64,000 bases of DNA from JBBDYH01 sp040901795 (GTDB taxonomy: Bacteria > Planctomycetota > Planctomycetia > Pirellulales > JALHPA01): positions 1-64,000 of the forward strand of contig JBBDYH010000122.1 in the NCBI GenBank assembly GCA_040901795.1, written 5' to 3'. The notes beneath the pieces are model-generated. The model searched no databases. It saw nothing but the letters and a program-made list of their open reading frames with translations, and had not been told where the DNA came from. The translations under genes and the position numbers were made by a program. Of the stretch, positions 51,801 to 59,173 are shown piece by piece. Each line of letters starts with the position of its first letter. Positions within the stretch are counted from its first letter, which is position 1.

Positions 51801-54453
51801 GCTGCGAGCACTTTTTGCCCTGGGCCTGGAGATAGCCAATCCCGACTCGGCGAAAACCAAGGAACAAGTCGACTGGCTCATGGCCCACCGCACCGGCCAC
51901 CGCTGGTCGCCGGAGAAAGCCACGGGCCCCGCGGCGATGGCCGTAGCGACCTGGTACGCCAAAACTCGGTTCGAAGACCAGCACTACAAGCTCACGATCT
52001 TCGTCAACGACCTGCAGGCCGCAGTGCTCGACATCACCGAGGACAGCGACACGCTCAGTGTCCATGTTCCCCCGCACCTGCTCAAAGAGGGCAAGCAACG
52101 GATCAACTTCCAGCTCACCGGCCGCGGACGCTACACGTACCAGGCCGTGCTCGGCGGGTTTGTCGCCGCCGATAAGCTGAAGAACACGACCAAGAACTGG
52201 TATGTCCGGCGGTACCACGAACCCGCCCCGCTGGAGCTCGATGGACAGGAAATCACTCGCGGCTTCGACATGTTGCAAGGCAGCTACACCACGTTTCGCA
52301 ACCCGCTCACGCAGCTTGCCGTCGGCAAGCGGGGGCACGTCGAGTTGAATATATGGCGCGCCAACCTGCCGGCAAACACGCCCGAGGAGCAGCTTGAGTA
52401 CCTGGTGGTGACGGAACCGTTGCCGAGCGGCGTGACCGTGATCGAAAGCTCGATCACAGGCGGCTTCGAGCGGTTCGAGCTCGGCGCCGGCGAGATCACG
52501 TTCTACCTGGGCAACCGCCAGCACGTCGGCTCGATCCATTTCGACGTCCACGGATACCTGCCCGGCGCCTATAAAGCCCCGCCGACAATCATCCGCAACG
52601 CGTATCGCCCGGACCAGCTTGCCGTCTCGGAGCTGAAGAACCTGGACGTGCTGGCGCTCGGTGCCAAGAGTAAGGACGAATACCGCCTGACGCCCCGCGA
52701 GCTGTATGAGCTGGGCAAGCGCCACTTCGCCAAGGACGAGTTCAAGACCGCCGGCACGCACCTGGTTGAGCTGTTGGCCAAATGGAACGTCAACCCCGAC
52801 GTTTATAAAGACACCGCGCGGATGCTGCTCGACGTTCACCTGAATACCGGACCGGCGGGCGAAGTCGTCCGCTACTTCGAGATCATCAAGGAGAAGTGGC
52901 CCGACCTGGAAATCCCCTACGAGAAGATCATGAAGGTCGCCGCCGCGTACCACGACATCGGCGAGTACGAGCGGAGCTACCTGGTATATCGGGCCACCGT
53001 CGAAAGCAGCTTTATCAATGAGAACGGCGTTGCGGGCTTCCTCGAAGCGCAAGGCGAGTTCTTGCGCTCCGTGGAAGTGATGAACCGCCTGTTGGCCGAA
53101 TACCCCCCCGAGCCGTACGTCGCCGCGACGACGTATGCACTGGCGCAGCGCGTCTACGCCAAGGCGCCGCAAGCCGCCGCCGATCCGAAGCTGCGCGAGA
53201 AGAAGATCAACCGCGTCGTGCTCATCCAGCAGGCGTTGGCCATGCTCGACCACTTCCTCACCATGTACCCCGAAGATCCGGCAGCGGACCAGGCCGCGTT
53301 CTCACTGGCCAACGCGCTCTTGGAGCTCAAGGCGCATAAGGAGGTCATTGAACGTGCCACGCGCTACGCCGAACGCTACAAGGACAGCGACTACCTTGAT
53401 AGCTACTGGTACATCCAGGCCTACGGTCACTTCGCCCTCGGCGAGCACGAGAAGGCGCTAGAAATGGCGGGCAAAGTGGCCGAGCACAAGCGCACCGAGA
53501 AGCAGACCGGCCGCGAAGTCGAAAGCCCCAACAAGTGGCAGGCGATTTACATCATGGGCCAGGTGTTCCACAGCCTGGGCAAGGCGGCCGAGGCCATCGC
53601 CGAGTACGCCAAAGTCGACGAACGCTTCCAGGACGCCAAGGAGGCGATTGCCTACTTCACGCGTAAGGAGATCTCACTTCCTGAGGTGACGACGATGCGG
53701 CCCAACGAACCGGCCCAGGTCGAGCTCAAGTTCCGCAACGTCGCCGCGGCCGAGATCCGCGTGTACCGCATCGACCTGATGAAATTCAGTCTGCTCAAGC
53801 GGAACCTGCTGGGCATTACCGAAATCAACCTGTCGGGCATCCGGCCGTTCTTCGAGGAGACGTTCAAGCTGGGCGACGGCAAGGACTACCGCGACCGCAG
53901 CGAAAAGCTCAAGCTGCCGCTCAAGGAAGAAGGCGCGTACCTCGTGGTCTGCCGCGGCGACAACCTGCACGCCAGCGGACTCGTGCTCGTGAGCCCCTTG
54001 GCGGTCGAAGTGCAGGAAGACGCGGCGGCCGGACGAGTGCGCGTGACCGTAAAGAACGTGCTCGAAGAAGACTACGTCTCCGACGCGCACGCCAAAGTGA
54101 TCGGCAGCCGAAATAACGAGTTCGTCTCCGGCGAAGCCGACCTGCGCGGCGTGTTCGTCGCCGAAGGCATCCAGGGCAAGAGCACCGTGATTGCCCAGGT
54201 GGACGACAGCCGTTACGCCTTCTTCCGCGGTCAGACCGAGCTTGGCCCGCAGCCAGCGCCAAACGCTCCCGCGGCCGAGCCTGCCCAAGCGCCTCCGGGC
54301 GAAGGGCGCGGCAAGTCGCTTTCGAACGAGACGCAGTTGCTTGAGCAATTGCAAGGCGGCAACCGCGAAATCCAGCGGCGCCAGAACGAATTGCTCGACA
54401 ACAACTACAAGATGCCGAGTAACAGCGGCGTGAAGGCGCAGTCGGCGTTCTGA
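45850..54453 (+). CDS. Giant alpha-2-macroglobulin-like protein with TPR and macroglobulin domains at both ends
   Basis: The 2867-aa product begins with a signal peptide (1-24). TPR-like repeats (about 50-530) precede the macroglobulin domains: MG1-like from 541 (IKLTSRNIDAVTVKAYKVDL), MG2 around 741 (GYIYTDRPAYRAGQLVHVRG), MG3 from about 834, then the bait/alpha-2-macroglobulin region (about 1500-1600). A TED-like alpha/alpha domain follows (1770-2080), then an MG10-like block. A second TPR block (2278-2600) and an MG1-like domain (2605-2820) end the protein. The thioester site reads PACQLDA at 1778-1784, so CxEQ is missing. Such proteins trap proteases in the periplasm; this one would do so without a thioester. 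ATG 45850 has AGGAG 9 bases upstream. Confidence 0.9.
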   Translation: MPFRAYLALIVSVALCNAALVPAADDVKNGKGAAELKTIKAEYKIPEQVRQLLQDRSYAEAVKAIDEAAAQPDAAKDYLAFLKARALHLQQKYDEAIEQYTALAKEHPKSEWGQRAKFGMAVSYARKGDFRAAELIYKEQAERLLSADRKQEIADLYLEFADAYFKPKDELQQKPDYAKALEFYKKALEVGPKPDRKAAVELQIARSYQLLGNHQEAANLYAKFIKEHKLLLPPGEGRGEGIKRDIEARFRLGEAQLALGQRDEARRTWQDLLAAHADAKHEHIPQAAFNLSATYGLPSPGNKEELSLGVSSLESFLKKYPDHQLAPQAHLRIAQSYMNFGRNADAVKAIDRFLSDKRYADKDEIADARNLLGRAYQLQKKFDQALQAWRDYLAKHASHSAWSDVQRAIIDTEYLVGVEQRQNKQYDEARKTWSEFMVKYALDSRNPAILYQLGQMYFEEEKYAEAIADWRRLVSKYPGTNESSQAQYMIAATLEGKLGKLEEALAEYKKVTWGNFTPHARVAIGRLTAKTMSIASDRVFRNNETPRIKLTSRNIDAVTVKAYKVDLETYFRKMHNVHGVEGLDISLIDPDQTIEYKVPDYADYQQLENEIEIPLPKTAEGDAPTAGVMAVTVSSKTLEATTLVIASDLEIIVKSSRDEVFVFAQNMLTGKPWPKARLLVSNGQQVFAEGQTGDDGVFKQSYKELKATEDVRIFAAADGSVASNVVSLSGLNVAQGLPDRGYIYTDRPAYRAGQLVHVRGILRKASDDNFVIEKDKKYALEVYDTRNRAVWQEDVKVSEYGTFRAMFTLPSTSPPGAYRIVVRDQEDKTHEGSFTVHEYRLEPIRLAVETERKVFYRGEEIEGKITAKFYYGAPLVGREIRYQLGSERSYTATTDANGEVKFKLPTRDFRETQVLPLAVSLPERSLSITQNFFLAAQGYTLAVSTLRNVYVAGESFDVEVKALDAEGKPISQNVTLKLLEQTNVGGKVGEREVEQHEVITDAKDGVVRKTLKVAKGATYIVRAEGTDRFENAITGQHAVQISDDEDTVRLRILADKHLYKAGDTAAVQIHWREEPALALVTYQGAKVLDYKLVELKQGANKLSVPMSARLAPNFELSVIVMTDTRAPKKDGNAAADATAVKTTGVSPKKPIVRFHTASSEFRVTRDLKVTMETKRKAGAKGPLRPGEELELVIKATDPQGKPVVAELSVAMVEQSLLAMFSSHVPAIHDFFAGGMREITVRSGSSITFSYHPATRPIDKQLLAEAERLEIAADESARLAATDAFGVAGAPRGGPLGAVIVSGADGATTNGGWGAVGGAGSVESFDTNLGLIVSQSQRVVEQEREERLLASAFSDGFDDPFAGDGNLRFNRVAGVLDETPGVNNRMLEQSALKKRLATGARAAITRGLADKRGGGQQAQTGKDIDKDAKELADFDSLTDIITSTIEPEEYGYASLGKLLAAGQNGRRANDAETSRQILEANSVNLNWSIQNGFKDFVCVSPTGEQFNVNFRNTLGDTLTAADVQKFAANLARTGAVIVAQQGPQETGYWNPVVVTDEKGEATLTLTVPEQSTAWKINAKGITADTLAGEADLEIVAKKDLFGELKLPLAFTDGDDAEIIVSVHHDLKKDAKTNIVATLRTIIGSRTIEEKKTVAVTGGGMQELTFKTSIRRPDKTANKDESKGKKDVKKDTAETHVANDLVAFELVVENGDQQDRIRRVVPIRPYGVPVYVTASGSASSDTTAWIEPNPEMPLQSPGLQIIIGPTVERSLLDIVLGTPPACQLDAVTIASGLDVTTSDLMASLALQKLLGETRDKLAPQAQALDARIRTALSQLISAQQEDGGWTWSGHGQTSHRFTSARVVWALALAKRAGYKVADDRFEKAKTYLQSQIANTSETDFESKAILLHALSVAGQGDFTLANRLHRNKPSLSTAALAHLALAFAEMDRKATAAELLEDLGERDLTNVPVRRATALGSLPWSYSATELRALFALGLEIANPDSAKTKEQVDWLMAHRTGHRWSPEKATGPAAMAVATWYAKTRFEDQHYKLTIFVNDLQAAVLDITEDSDTLSVHVPPHLLKEGKQRINFQLTGRGRYTYQAVLGGFVAADKLKNTTKNWYVRRYHEPAPLELDGQEITRGFDMLQGSYTTFRNPLTQLAVGKRGHVELNIWRANLPANTPEEQLEYLVVTEPLPSGVTVIESSITGGFERFELGAGEITFYLGNRQHVGSIHFDVHGYLPGAYKAPPTIIRNAYRPDQLAVSELKNLDVLALGAKSKDEYRLTPRELYELGKRHFAKDEFKTAGTHLVELLAKWNVNPDVYKDTARMLLDVHLNTGPAGEVVRYFEIIKEKWPDLEIPYEKIMKVAAAYHDIGEYERSYLVYRATVESSFINENGVAGFLEAQGEFLRSVEVMNRLLAEYPPEPYVAATTYALAQRVYAKAPQAAADPKLREKKINRVVLIQQALAMLDHFLTMYPEDPAADQAAFSLANALLELKAHKEVIERATRYAERYKDSDYLDSYWYIQAYGHFALGEHEKALEMAGKVAEHKRTEKQTGREVESPNKWQAIYIMGQVFHSLGKAAEAIAEYAKVDERFQDAKEAIAYFTRKEISLPEVTTMRPNEPAQVELKFRNVAAAEIRVYRIDLMKFSLLKRNLLGITEINLSGIRPFFEETFKLGDGKDYRDRSEKLKLPLKEEGAYLVVCRGDNLHASGLVLVSPLAVEVQEDAAAGRVRVTVKNVLEEDYVSDAHAKVIGSRNNEFVSGEADLRGVFVAEGIQGKSTVIAQVDDSRYAFFRGQTELGPQPAPNAPAAEPAQAPPGEGRGKSLSNETQLLEQLQGGNREIQRRQNELLDNNYKMPSNSGVKAQSAF
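46534..46575. repeat. In-frame interspersed repeat (CTCCTTCTCCCCCCGGG type) in the TPR region
   Basis: The GC-rich palindromic unit ctccttctccccccgggaga followed by gggccggggtgagggg is translated as LLLPPGEGRGEG (residues 230-242) between two TPR helices. In the opposite frame it reads LTPALSRGEKEF, a string familiar from mis-annotated repeat proteins in many genomes. It keeps the reading frame open. Confidence 0.85.
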
Positions 54454-54463
54454 GCGGCCGCGT

Positions 54464-54577
54464 ACTCTGTAGGGAACGCCCAAAGCTTGCCCGCCGTGGC
54501 GGGTGGCGTTCCGGAAGCGCAAAGTGGCGTTGCTGGGCCAACTCGCCCGACGGAACGGCACAGAGACCGTTCCCTAC
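54464..54577. repeat. Palindromic interspersed repeat, copy right of the macroglobulin gene
   Basis: ctctgtagggaacgcccaaa leads through a nested hairpin (cccgcc/ggcggg inside ggaacgcc/ggcgttcc) to the words ccaactcgcccg and cacagagaccgttccctac. It is the same orientation and word order as 45531-45636. The hairpin could act as a terminator for the macroglobulin gene. Confidence 0.85.
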
Positions 54578-54586
54578 CGAGAAGGC

Positions 54587-54610
54587 AAGCTAAAGCTTGA
54601 AACTCCAACG
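54587..54610. repeat. Intergenic copy of the aagctaaagcttgaa word
   Basis: gcaagctaaagcttgaaact plus ccaac follows the palindromic repeat. The same word forms the end of the PAP2 gene at 22342-22363 and, diverged, lies at 18180-18202. Confidence 0.7.
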
Positions 54611-54670
54611 ATTGGCCCCGTTTTTGCAAGTTCTTGTCCCATTCGCCTAGGGAAACCTGGGCGATTTTGG

Positions 54671-54700
54671 TTGACCCGCCTACCCCTCGTTTGTTAAGGT
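54671..54700 (+). promoter_or_regulatory. Candidate promoter for the first DUF1559 module
   Basis: TTGACC (54671-54676) and TAAGGT (54695-54700) are 18 bases apart, 78 bases before the ATG 54778. The 324-base gap after the macroglobulin gene otherwise contains two repeat units and no gene. Confidence 0.35.
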
Positions 54701-54777
54701 TAAGAGTTGGGCGTAACCGTTCTGCCCTGTTCCAGGGGCATCGCTGTTCTTATCTCTTCTTAATATGGCGGTGGATC

Positions 54778-55755
54778 ATGCGCTCTCGAATCCGCGGTTT
54801 CACGCTGGTCGAATTGTTGGTAGTGATCGCGATCATCGGCATCCTGGTGGCGCTGTTGCTGCCGGCGATCCAGTCAGCCCGTGAAGCGGCTCGGCGGACA
54901 CAGTGCACCAACAACCTGAAGCAAATGGGCTTGGGCGTCATTAACCATCTCGACGCGCGCCGGCGCTATCCCGCGTCGACGGAAACCGATACGTCGATCG
55001 GAAACCCCAGCCGCATGACCTGGACCGTGGCGATCATGCCGTACATCGAAGAACAAGCGATGTTCGATCAGTATCGGGGAACGTACATTGACGACGCCGA
55101 CGACCGCTTGTTGTATCAAACGTATATGCCAGTTTACACCTGCCCCTCCGATATCGACACGTCGCGGCAGGATGCCCCGGAGAGCGGTAACAATACGAGC
55201 ATTCCGTTCCAACCGGGCTCTTATCGCGCCAACACGGGGCGCATCACGGGCGAAACCGGTGATCACTTCTGGGACAATCCTCAGGTCGTGACCGAGAACA
55301 ATGTCAACTATAGTTGGCGCGGCCCGATGCACGTCTACCTTCATAAGCCACCCAGCGGCGCACGATTCAATTTGTATTTTGAATCGTTCAAGAACATCAA
55401 GGACGGCGCCTCCAAAACGTTGTTGATCAGCGAGTACCACACCAAGATCACCAACTCAGCATCGAGCCGCCGTCGCACGTTCTGGGGTTACGGCTACACT
55501 TCCTATAATCAGTCGAGCACGATCCCCGAGACACGCCTGATCCTGCCCGACTATGCCAAGTGCTCAAGCACCAACAGCGGCGACGATCACCGCTGCAAGC
55601 GCGCCTGGGGAAGCCTGCACACCGGCAACATTTTGCAGGCCGTGATGTTGGATGGCAGCGTACACTCCGTCAACGCCGACATCGACATGCTGATCTGGGC
55701 CGCTTCCGGGTCGATCGCGGGCGAGGAAACGATCCGATCGCTGGGCGACTATTAA
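54778..55755 (+). CDS. DUF1559 prepilin-like protein
   Basis: The 325-aa product starts with a prepilin-type leader and helix (RGFTLVELLVVIAIIGILVA, LLLPAIQSAREAARR). The DUF1559 (SBP_bac_10-like) core follows: NNLKQMGLGVINHLDARRRY, IMPYIEEQAMFDQYRG, and at the end H-rich GNILQAVMLDGSVHSVNADI. These are very abundant planctomycete pseudopilin-like proteins, whose role is thought to be in surface structures. ATG 54778 gives a leader of six residues before GFTLVE. It forms a module with the following lipoprotein gene. Confidence 0.92.
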   Translation: MRSRIRGFTLVELLVVIAIIGILVALLLPAIQSAREAARRTQCTNNLKQMGLGVINHLDARRRYPASTETDTSIGNPSRMTWTVAIMPYIEEQAMFDQYRGTYIDDADDRLLYQTYMPVYTCPSDIDTSRQDAPESGNNTSIPFQPGSYRANTGRITGETGDHFWDNPQVVTENNVNYSWRGPMHVYLHKPPSGARFNLYFESFKNIKDGASKTLLISEYHTKITNSASSRRRTFWGYGYTSYNQSSTIPETRLILPDYAKCSSTNSGDDHRCKRAWGSLHTGNILQAVMLDGSVHSVNADIDMLIWAASGSIAGEETIRSLGDY

Positions 55756-55773
55756 TCGTGCCATTTCTCGTGC

Positions 55774-55794
55774 CACTGCTCGCCGCGAGCAGTG
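55774..55794. repeat. Palindromic repeat (cactgctcg hairpin)
   Basis: cactgctcg / cgagcagtg form a perfect 9-bp stem with loop ccg, just after the DUF1559 stop. Related copies lie at 18146-18175 and 59174-59200. It may also work as a weak terminator or RNA stabiliser. Confidence 0.75.
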
Positions 55795-55834
55795 CCACCG
55801 AGCGCCGATAATACCCTCTCGGGAGACGACGATC

Positions 55835-56275
55835 TTGCGAATACTCTCAACGCCGAAAAGCCGGCGATTGTGTCTTCTGGCCTTCGGATCGCTTCTTCTG
55901 GCGGGATGCGGCGGCAGTAAGTATGACACCGCGGAGGTTTCCGGCACCGTCCGCATGAACGGCAAGCCACTTTCGGATGCCGCGTTGACGTTTCAGCCCA
56001 TGGGCGGCGGCATGGCTTCGGTCGGCGCGACCGACAAAGACGGCCGGTACACGCTCGAATTCTACGACAGCGGGCAGAGCGGGGCCGTGGTGGCCAATCA
56101 CCGGGTAGTGATTCGTACGCACCGCAGGTCCAACACCGAGGACACCTCGAGCGACGTTAGCAACCCCGCCCTAAGAGACCCAATTCCCAGGCGCTACAAC
56201 GACGCCTCGGAGTTAACGATGGAAGTTCCCGCTGAAGGCACGGACTCCGCGGACTTCGATTTGAAATCGCCCTAG
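55835..56275 (+). CDS. Carboxypeptidase-regulatory-like lipoprotein
   Basis: The 146-aa product has a TTG start, a lipoprotein signal (LCLLAFGSLLLAGCGG, Cys about 24) and a transthyretin/CarboxypepD_reg-like beta domain (VSGTVRMNGKPLSDAALTFQ, TDKDGRYTLEFYD, NHRVVIRTH). Such proteins often accompany DUF1559 genes in planctomycetes; function is unknown. The GGGAGA before the TTG is the only visible ribosome-binding site. Confidence 0.82.
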   Translation: MRILSTPKSRRLCLLAFGSLLLAGCGGSKYDTAEVSGTVRMNGKPLSDAALTFQPMGGGMASVGATDKDGRYTLEFYDSGQSGAVVANHRVVIRTHRRSNTEDTSSDVSNPALRDPIPRRYNDASELTMEVPAEGTDSADFDLKSP

Positions 56276-56419
56276 ACGTTTGACCATTTCCTGCAACTCT
56301 TTGTCCGTTTCCTCGTAGACCCGTCCCGGCTCTCCCGGTTATCGTCTTAAGAGCGCGACAGCGTTGTGGTTGCGCGATTTGGACAACTTCGTCACCTTTC
56401 ACTTCCGGACGGTGTAATC

Positions 56420-57397
56420 ATGCGGTCAGGCACGCGCGGCTTTACTCTCGTGGAGTTGTTGGTGGTGATCGCCATTATCGGCGTACTGGTAGCGTTGTTA
56501 TTGCCCGCCGTCCAGGCAGCGCGGGAAGCGGCGCGCCGCACCACTTGTCTCGATCACCTCAAAAACTTGGGACTGGGGTGCCTCAATCATCTCGACGCGA
56601 AAAAAACGTATCCGCCCGGAAAGGTCTTGCGCCGCGACGCCAATCCTACCGACGAACTCACAAATTGGGCGATCGAGATTCTGCCGTACATTGAGGAAGG
56701 CGCTCTCTATGATCGCTACGATCAAACGCGTCTGAATTGGGACAACGTCAACAAGCCGGTGCTGCAAACGATTCTCCCCGTGATGGGCTGTCCGAGTGAT
56801 CCAAACGTCGGCCGCCTGGCCATTCCGCAGAATGGTCCCACATTCTCGCCCCAGGGACTGGCCACCGGCTCATACCGCGCGGTCGGCGGCCGCGGCCTCT
56901 CCGGCGGCAACCCCGACGAGATGTACTGGGACAGCATGAAAGCCACGTTCGGCGACAATCCCAATCAACTCAACCTCGAAGACCGCGGCGCCATGCACAT
57001 GGTAACGCGATTCAGGCTGTCGCCGGTCCGCGCCGGCCAGCTCATCGACGGCGCGTCGCATTCACTCTTGATCGGCGAATACACCGCCAACCGGCTGTTC
57101 GGCCGATCGGTCTATTGGGCCGACAGCTTTTACGGCATGAACCTCGGCAGCATCGTCGCCAACGTCGGCTCGCATTTCTGGACTCCGGACTACGAGACCT
57201 GCAGCAAGAACATGCCCGATCCCAGTTTTCCACAGCCCTGCCGGCGCGCCTTTTCCAGCATGCACGGCGGCAGCAGTGCCGTGAACTTTGTCTTCTGCGA
57301 TGGGTCAGTGCGTTCGATTACCACTGACATCGATATGACCGTAATGGCCAACACGGCGACGATCGCCGGGCGAGAAATCCAGGTCGTGAACGAATGA
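56420..57397 (+). CDS. DUF1559 prepilin-like protein, second module
   Basis: Also 325 aa, exactly the length of the first module's protein. It has the leader MRSGTRGFTLVELLVVIAII, then GVLVALLLPAVQAAREAARR, then LKNLGLGCLNHLDAKKTYPP and LPYIEEGALYDRYDQ. Sequence is clearly diverged from the first copy outside the N-terminus. Its stop overlaps the next start by four bases. Confidence 0.93.
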   Translation: MRSGTRGFTLVELLVVIAIIGVLVALLLPAVQAAREAARRTTCLDHLKNLGLGCLNHLDAKKTYPPGKVLRRDANPTDELTNWAIEILPYIEEGALYDRYDQTRLNWDNVNKPVLQTILPVMGCPSDPNVGRLAIPQNGPTFSPQGLATGSYRAVGGRGLSGGNPDEMYWDSMKATFGDNPNQLNLEDRGAMHMVTRFRLSPVRAGQLIDGASHSLLIGEYTANRLFGRSVYWADSFYGMNLGSIVANVGSHFWTPDYETCSKNMPDPSFPQPCRRAFSSMHGGSSAVNFVFCDGSVRSITTDIDMTVMANTATIAGREIQVVNE

Positions 57398-57846
57398 GCG
57401 CGGGAGCATCGATAATTCGCCTGTTGGTTGGCTCAGTGATCATCTCGTCGGCAATCGGTTGCGGACAAGACCCGCACCGATTGGCCCCGGTCAGCGGCGC
57501 CGTCACGCTCGATTCCAAGCCGCTGGCAGGCGCTCTGGTTTCCTACCTGCCCGTCGCAAAGCCGGGCACTATGCCCGCCGTCACGTCGCGCGGTATTACG
57601 GATGATCAGGGGAACTACACGTTGACCACTTCCGACGATCGGCCCGGCGCGGTCGTTGGCCGGCATATCGTGCGGATCAAAACGAGCCGCGCTCCGGGCG
57701 ATGGTTCCACCGAAGTCCTCGAAGGGCAGACCGTAACGCAGGCGCCGGAGCGGGTCCCGGCGAAGTACAATCTGCGGACGGAGCTCAGCTTTGATGTGCC
57801 CGAAGAGGGAGCCGACCAAGCCAACTTCCAGCTCCAGAGCCGGTAG
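57394..57846 (+). CDS. Carboxypeptidase-regulatory-like lipoprotein, second module
   Basis: The 150-aa product has a signal and lipobox (LLVGSVIISSAIGCGQ), then a beta domain (VSGAVTLDSKPLAGALVSYL, ITDDQGNYTLTTSDD, GRHIVRIKTSR) and a closing acidic FDVPEEGADQANFQLQS. The same type as 55835-56275, and translationally coupled to the DUF1559 gene by ATGA. Confidence 0.85.
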   Translation: MSAGASIIRLLVGSVIISSAIGCGQDPHRLAPVSGAVTLDSKPLAGALVSYLPVAKPGTMPAVTSRGITDDQGNYTLTTSDDRPGAVVGRHIVRIKTSRAPGDGSTEVLEGQTVTQAPERVPAKYNLRTELSFDVPEEGADQANFQLQSR

Positions 57847-57873
57847 GGGCGCCGCAATCTTCACCCCTCGGTC

Positions 57874-59157
57874 ATGCCGCTCGTTGAAGTCAAGAACTTG
57901 ACCGTGCGGTTCGGCGGCCTGGTGGCTGTCCGCAATCTCGACTTCGCGGTCGAGCAGGGCCAAATTCTCTCGATCATCGGGCCGAATGGCGCCGGCAAGA
58001 CGACGGCATTCAATGCCGTCACGGGCGTGTATCAGCCGACGGAAGGGCGGATTCTATTCGCCGGAAGGGAGCTTGCGCGAGCGCTGACGTGGCATGTTCG
58101 CCTGGGATGTATTCTGATTGGACTGCTATCCGGCACAGTGGTGATGGCTCTCAGCGTCGATGCCAATCTTCTCTGGCGTGCCACCATCAAACGGTACATG
58201 CTGGTCCCTCCCGCTCAGGCAGACCGCAGGGCCGAAGCCGCTCTTGTGTCCTGGTCGCACGTGGGCGACTATCTGCTTTCCTACTTGCGCGGCGAGTTGG
58301 CCGTCGAACCTGGCCGCCGTCGTTGGGTGGTGATCAGCCCCCATCTCAATCGCGAATTGGGGCAAGCGGCGAGCCCGCAGGAAGCGGCCGCGCTCAAGGA
58401 CTTGCTCGCACAAGCGGTTCGCGGAGAGACCGAGCTAGCGACCGTGGCAGGCGATCCCCGCTGGCGTGTTAATGTGGACGATTCGCGGCTGCGGGACTTG
58501 CGGTTCGCACGTCGTTATGTTCGGGTCGCCGTCTTTGTTGGCTTTGGAGCGGGCTTCGTTCTCGGTGTCGCCGGCGCCTACGCAATCTGGCATCGATCGC
58601 GGCGGACGCCGGAGGTCGTGGCTCGGGGTGGACTGGCCCGCACGTTTCAGAACATCCGGCTGTTTCGCGAATTGACGCTCTTGGAGAACGTGCTGATAGG
58701 GCTCGACGGCGCGCATGTCAGCGGCCGGGCGAGCGGGCGCCTCAAAAGGCGCGTCCGCGGTGGTCGCGCCTCCGCCGGCCATCACGACGCGCACGATCTG
58801 CTGCGTTTCGTGGGCCTGGAAACGATGAGCGGCCGGCTTGCCGGCTCCCTGGCGTACGGCGACCAGCGGCGGCTGGAAATCGCCCGCGCCCTGGCGACGA
58901 AGCCGCAAGTGCTGCTGCTCGACGAGCCGGCGGCTGGCATGAACGCGACCGAGACGCGGCGCTTGACCGAGCTGGTCCGTCAGATTCGCGACCGCGGTGT
59001 GACGGTGTTGCTAATCGAGCACCACATGAACGTCGTCATGGCGATTTCCGACCGCGTGGTGGTCCTCGATTACGGCAGCAAGATCGCCGAGGGAACGCCG
59101 GCCGAAGTAAAGAGAAATCCCGCCGTGATCGAGGCGTATTTGGGCAAGCAGGAGTAG
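57874..59157 (+). CDS. livG: LivG-type ABC ATPase interrupted by a membrane-hairpin domain
   Basis: The 427-aa product matches LivG at both ends. Walker A is GPNGAGKT (36-43), then GRILFAGREL. LivG resumes at PEVVARGGLARTFQNIRLFR (246-265, Q-loop Gln259), with signature LAYGDQRRLEIARAL (327-340), Walker B LLLDEP (347-352) and His383 in IEHHM. Between residues about 69 and 246 an insert of roughly 178 residues is found, while LivG has only about 15 there. It contains two hydrophobic helices (75-95, 215-239) flanking about 120 polar residues. Both flanks stay cytoplasmic if the helices span the membrane. Nearby genes do not include LivH, LivM or a binding protein. Confidence 0.88.
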   Translation: MPLVEVKNLTVRFGGLVAVRNLDFAVEQGQILSIIGPNGAGKTTAFNAVTGVYQPTEGRILFAGRELARALTWHVRLGCILIGLLSGTVVMALSVDANLLWRATIKRYMLVPPAQADRRAEAALVSWSHVGDYLLSYLRGELAVEPGRRRWVVISPHLNRELGQAASPQEAAALKDLLAQAVRGETELATVAGDPRWRVNVDDSRLRDLRFARRYVRVAVFVGFGAGFVLGVAGAYAIWHRSRRTPEVVARGGLARTFQNIRLFRELTLLENVLIGLDGAHVSGRASGRLKRRVRGGRASAGHHDAHDLLRFVGLETMSGRLAGSLAYGDQRRLEIARALATKPQVLLLDEPAAGMNATETRRLTELVRQIRDRGVTVLLIEHHMNVVMAISDRVVVLDYGSKIAEGTPAEVKRNPAVIEAYLGKQE

Positions 59158-59173
59158 CGCGTCACGACCGTTC

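Noticed and set aside
51574..53253. A 559-codon open frame on the minus strand
   Set aside because: Antisense to the macroglobulin gene, with low-complexity Arg/Leu/Val-rich translation and no family match.
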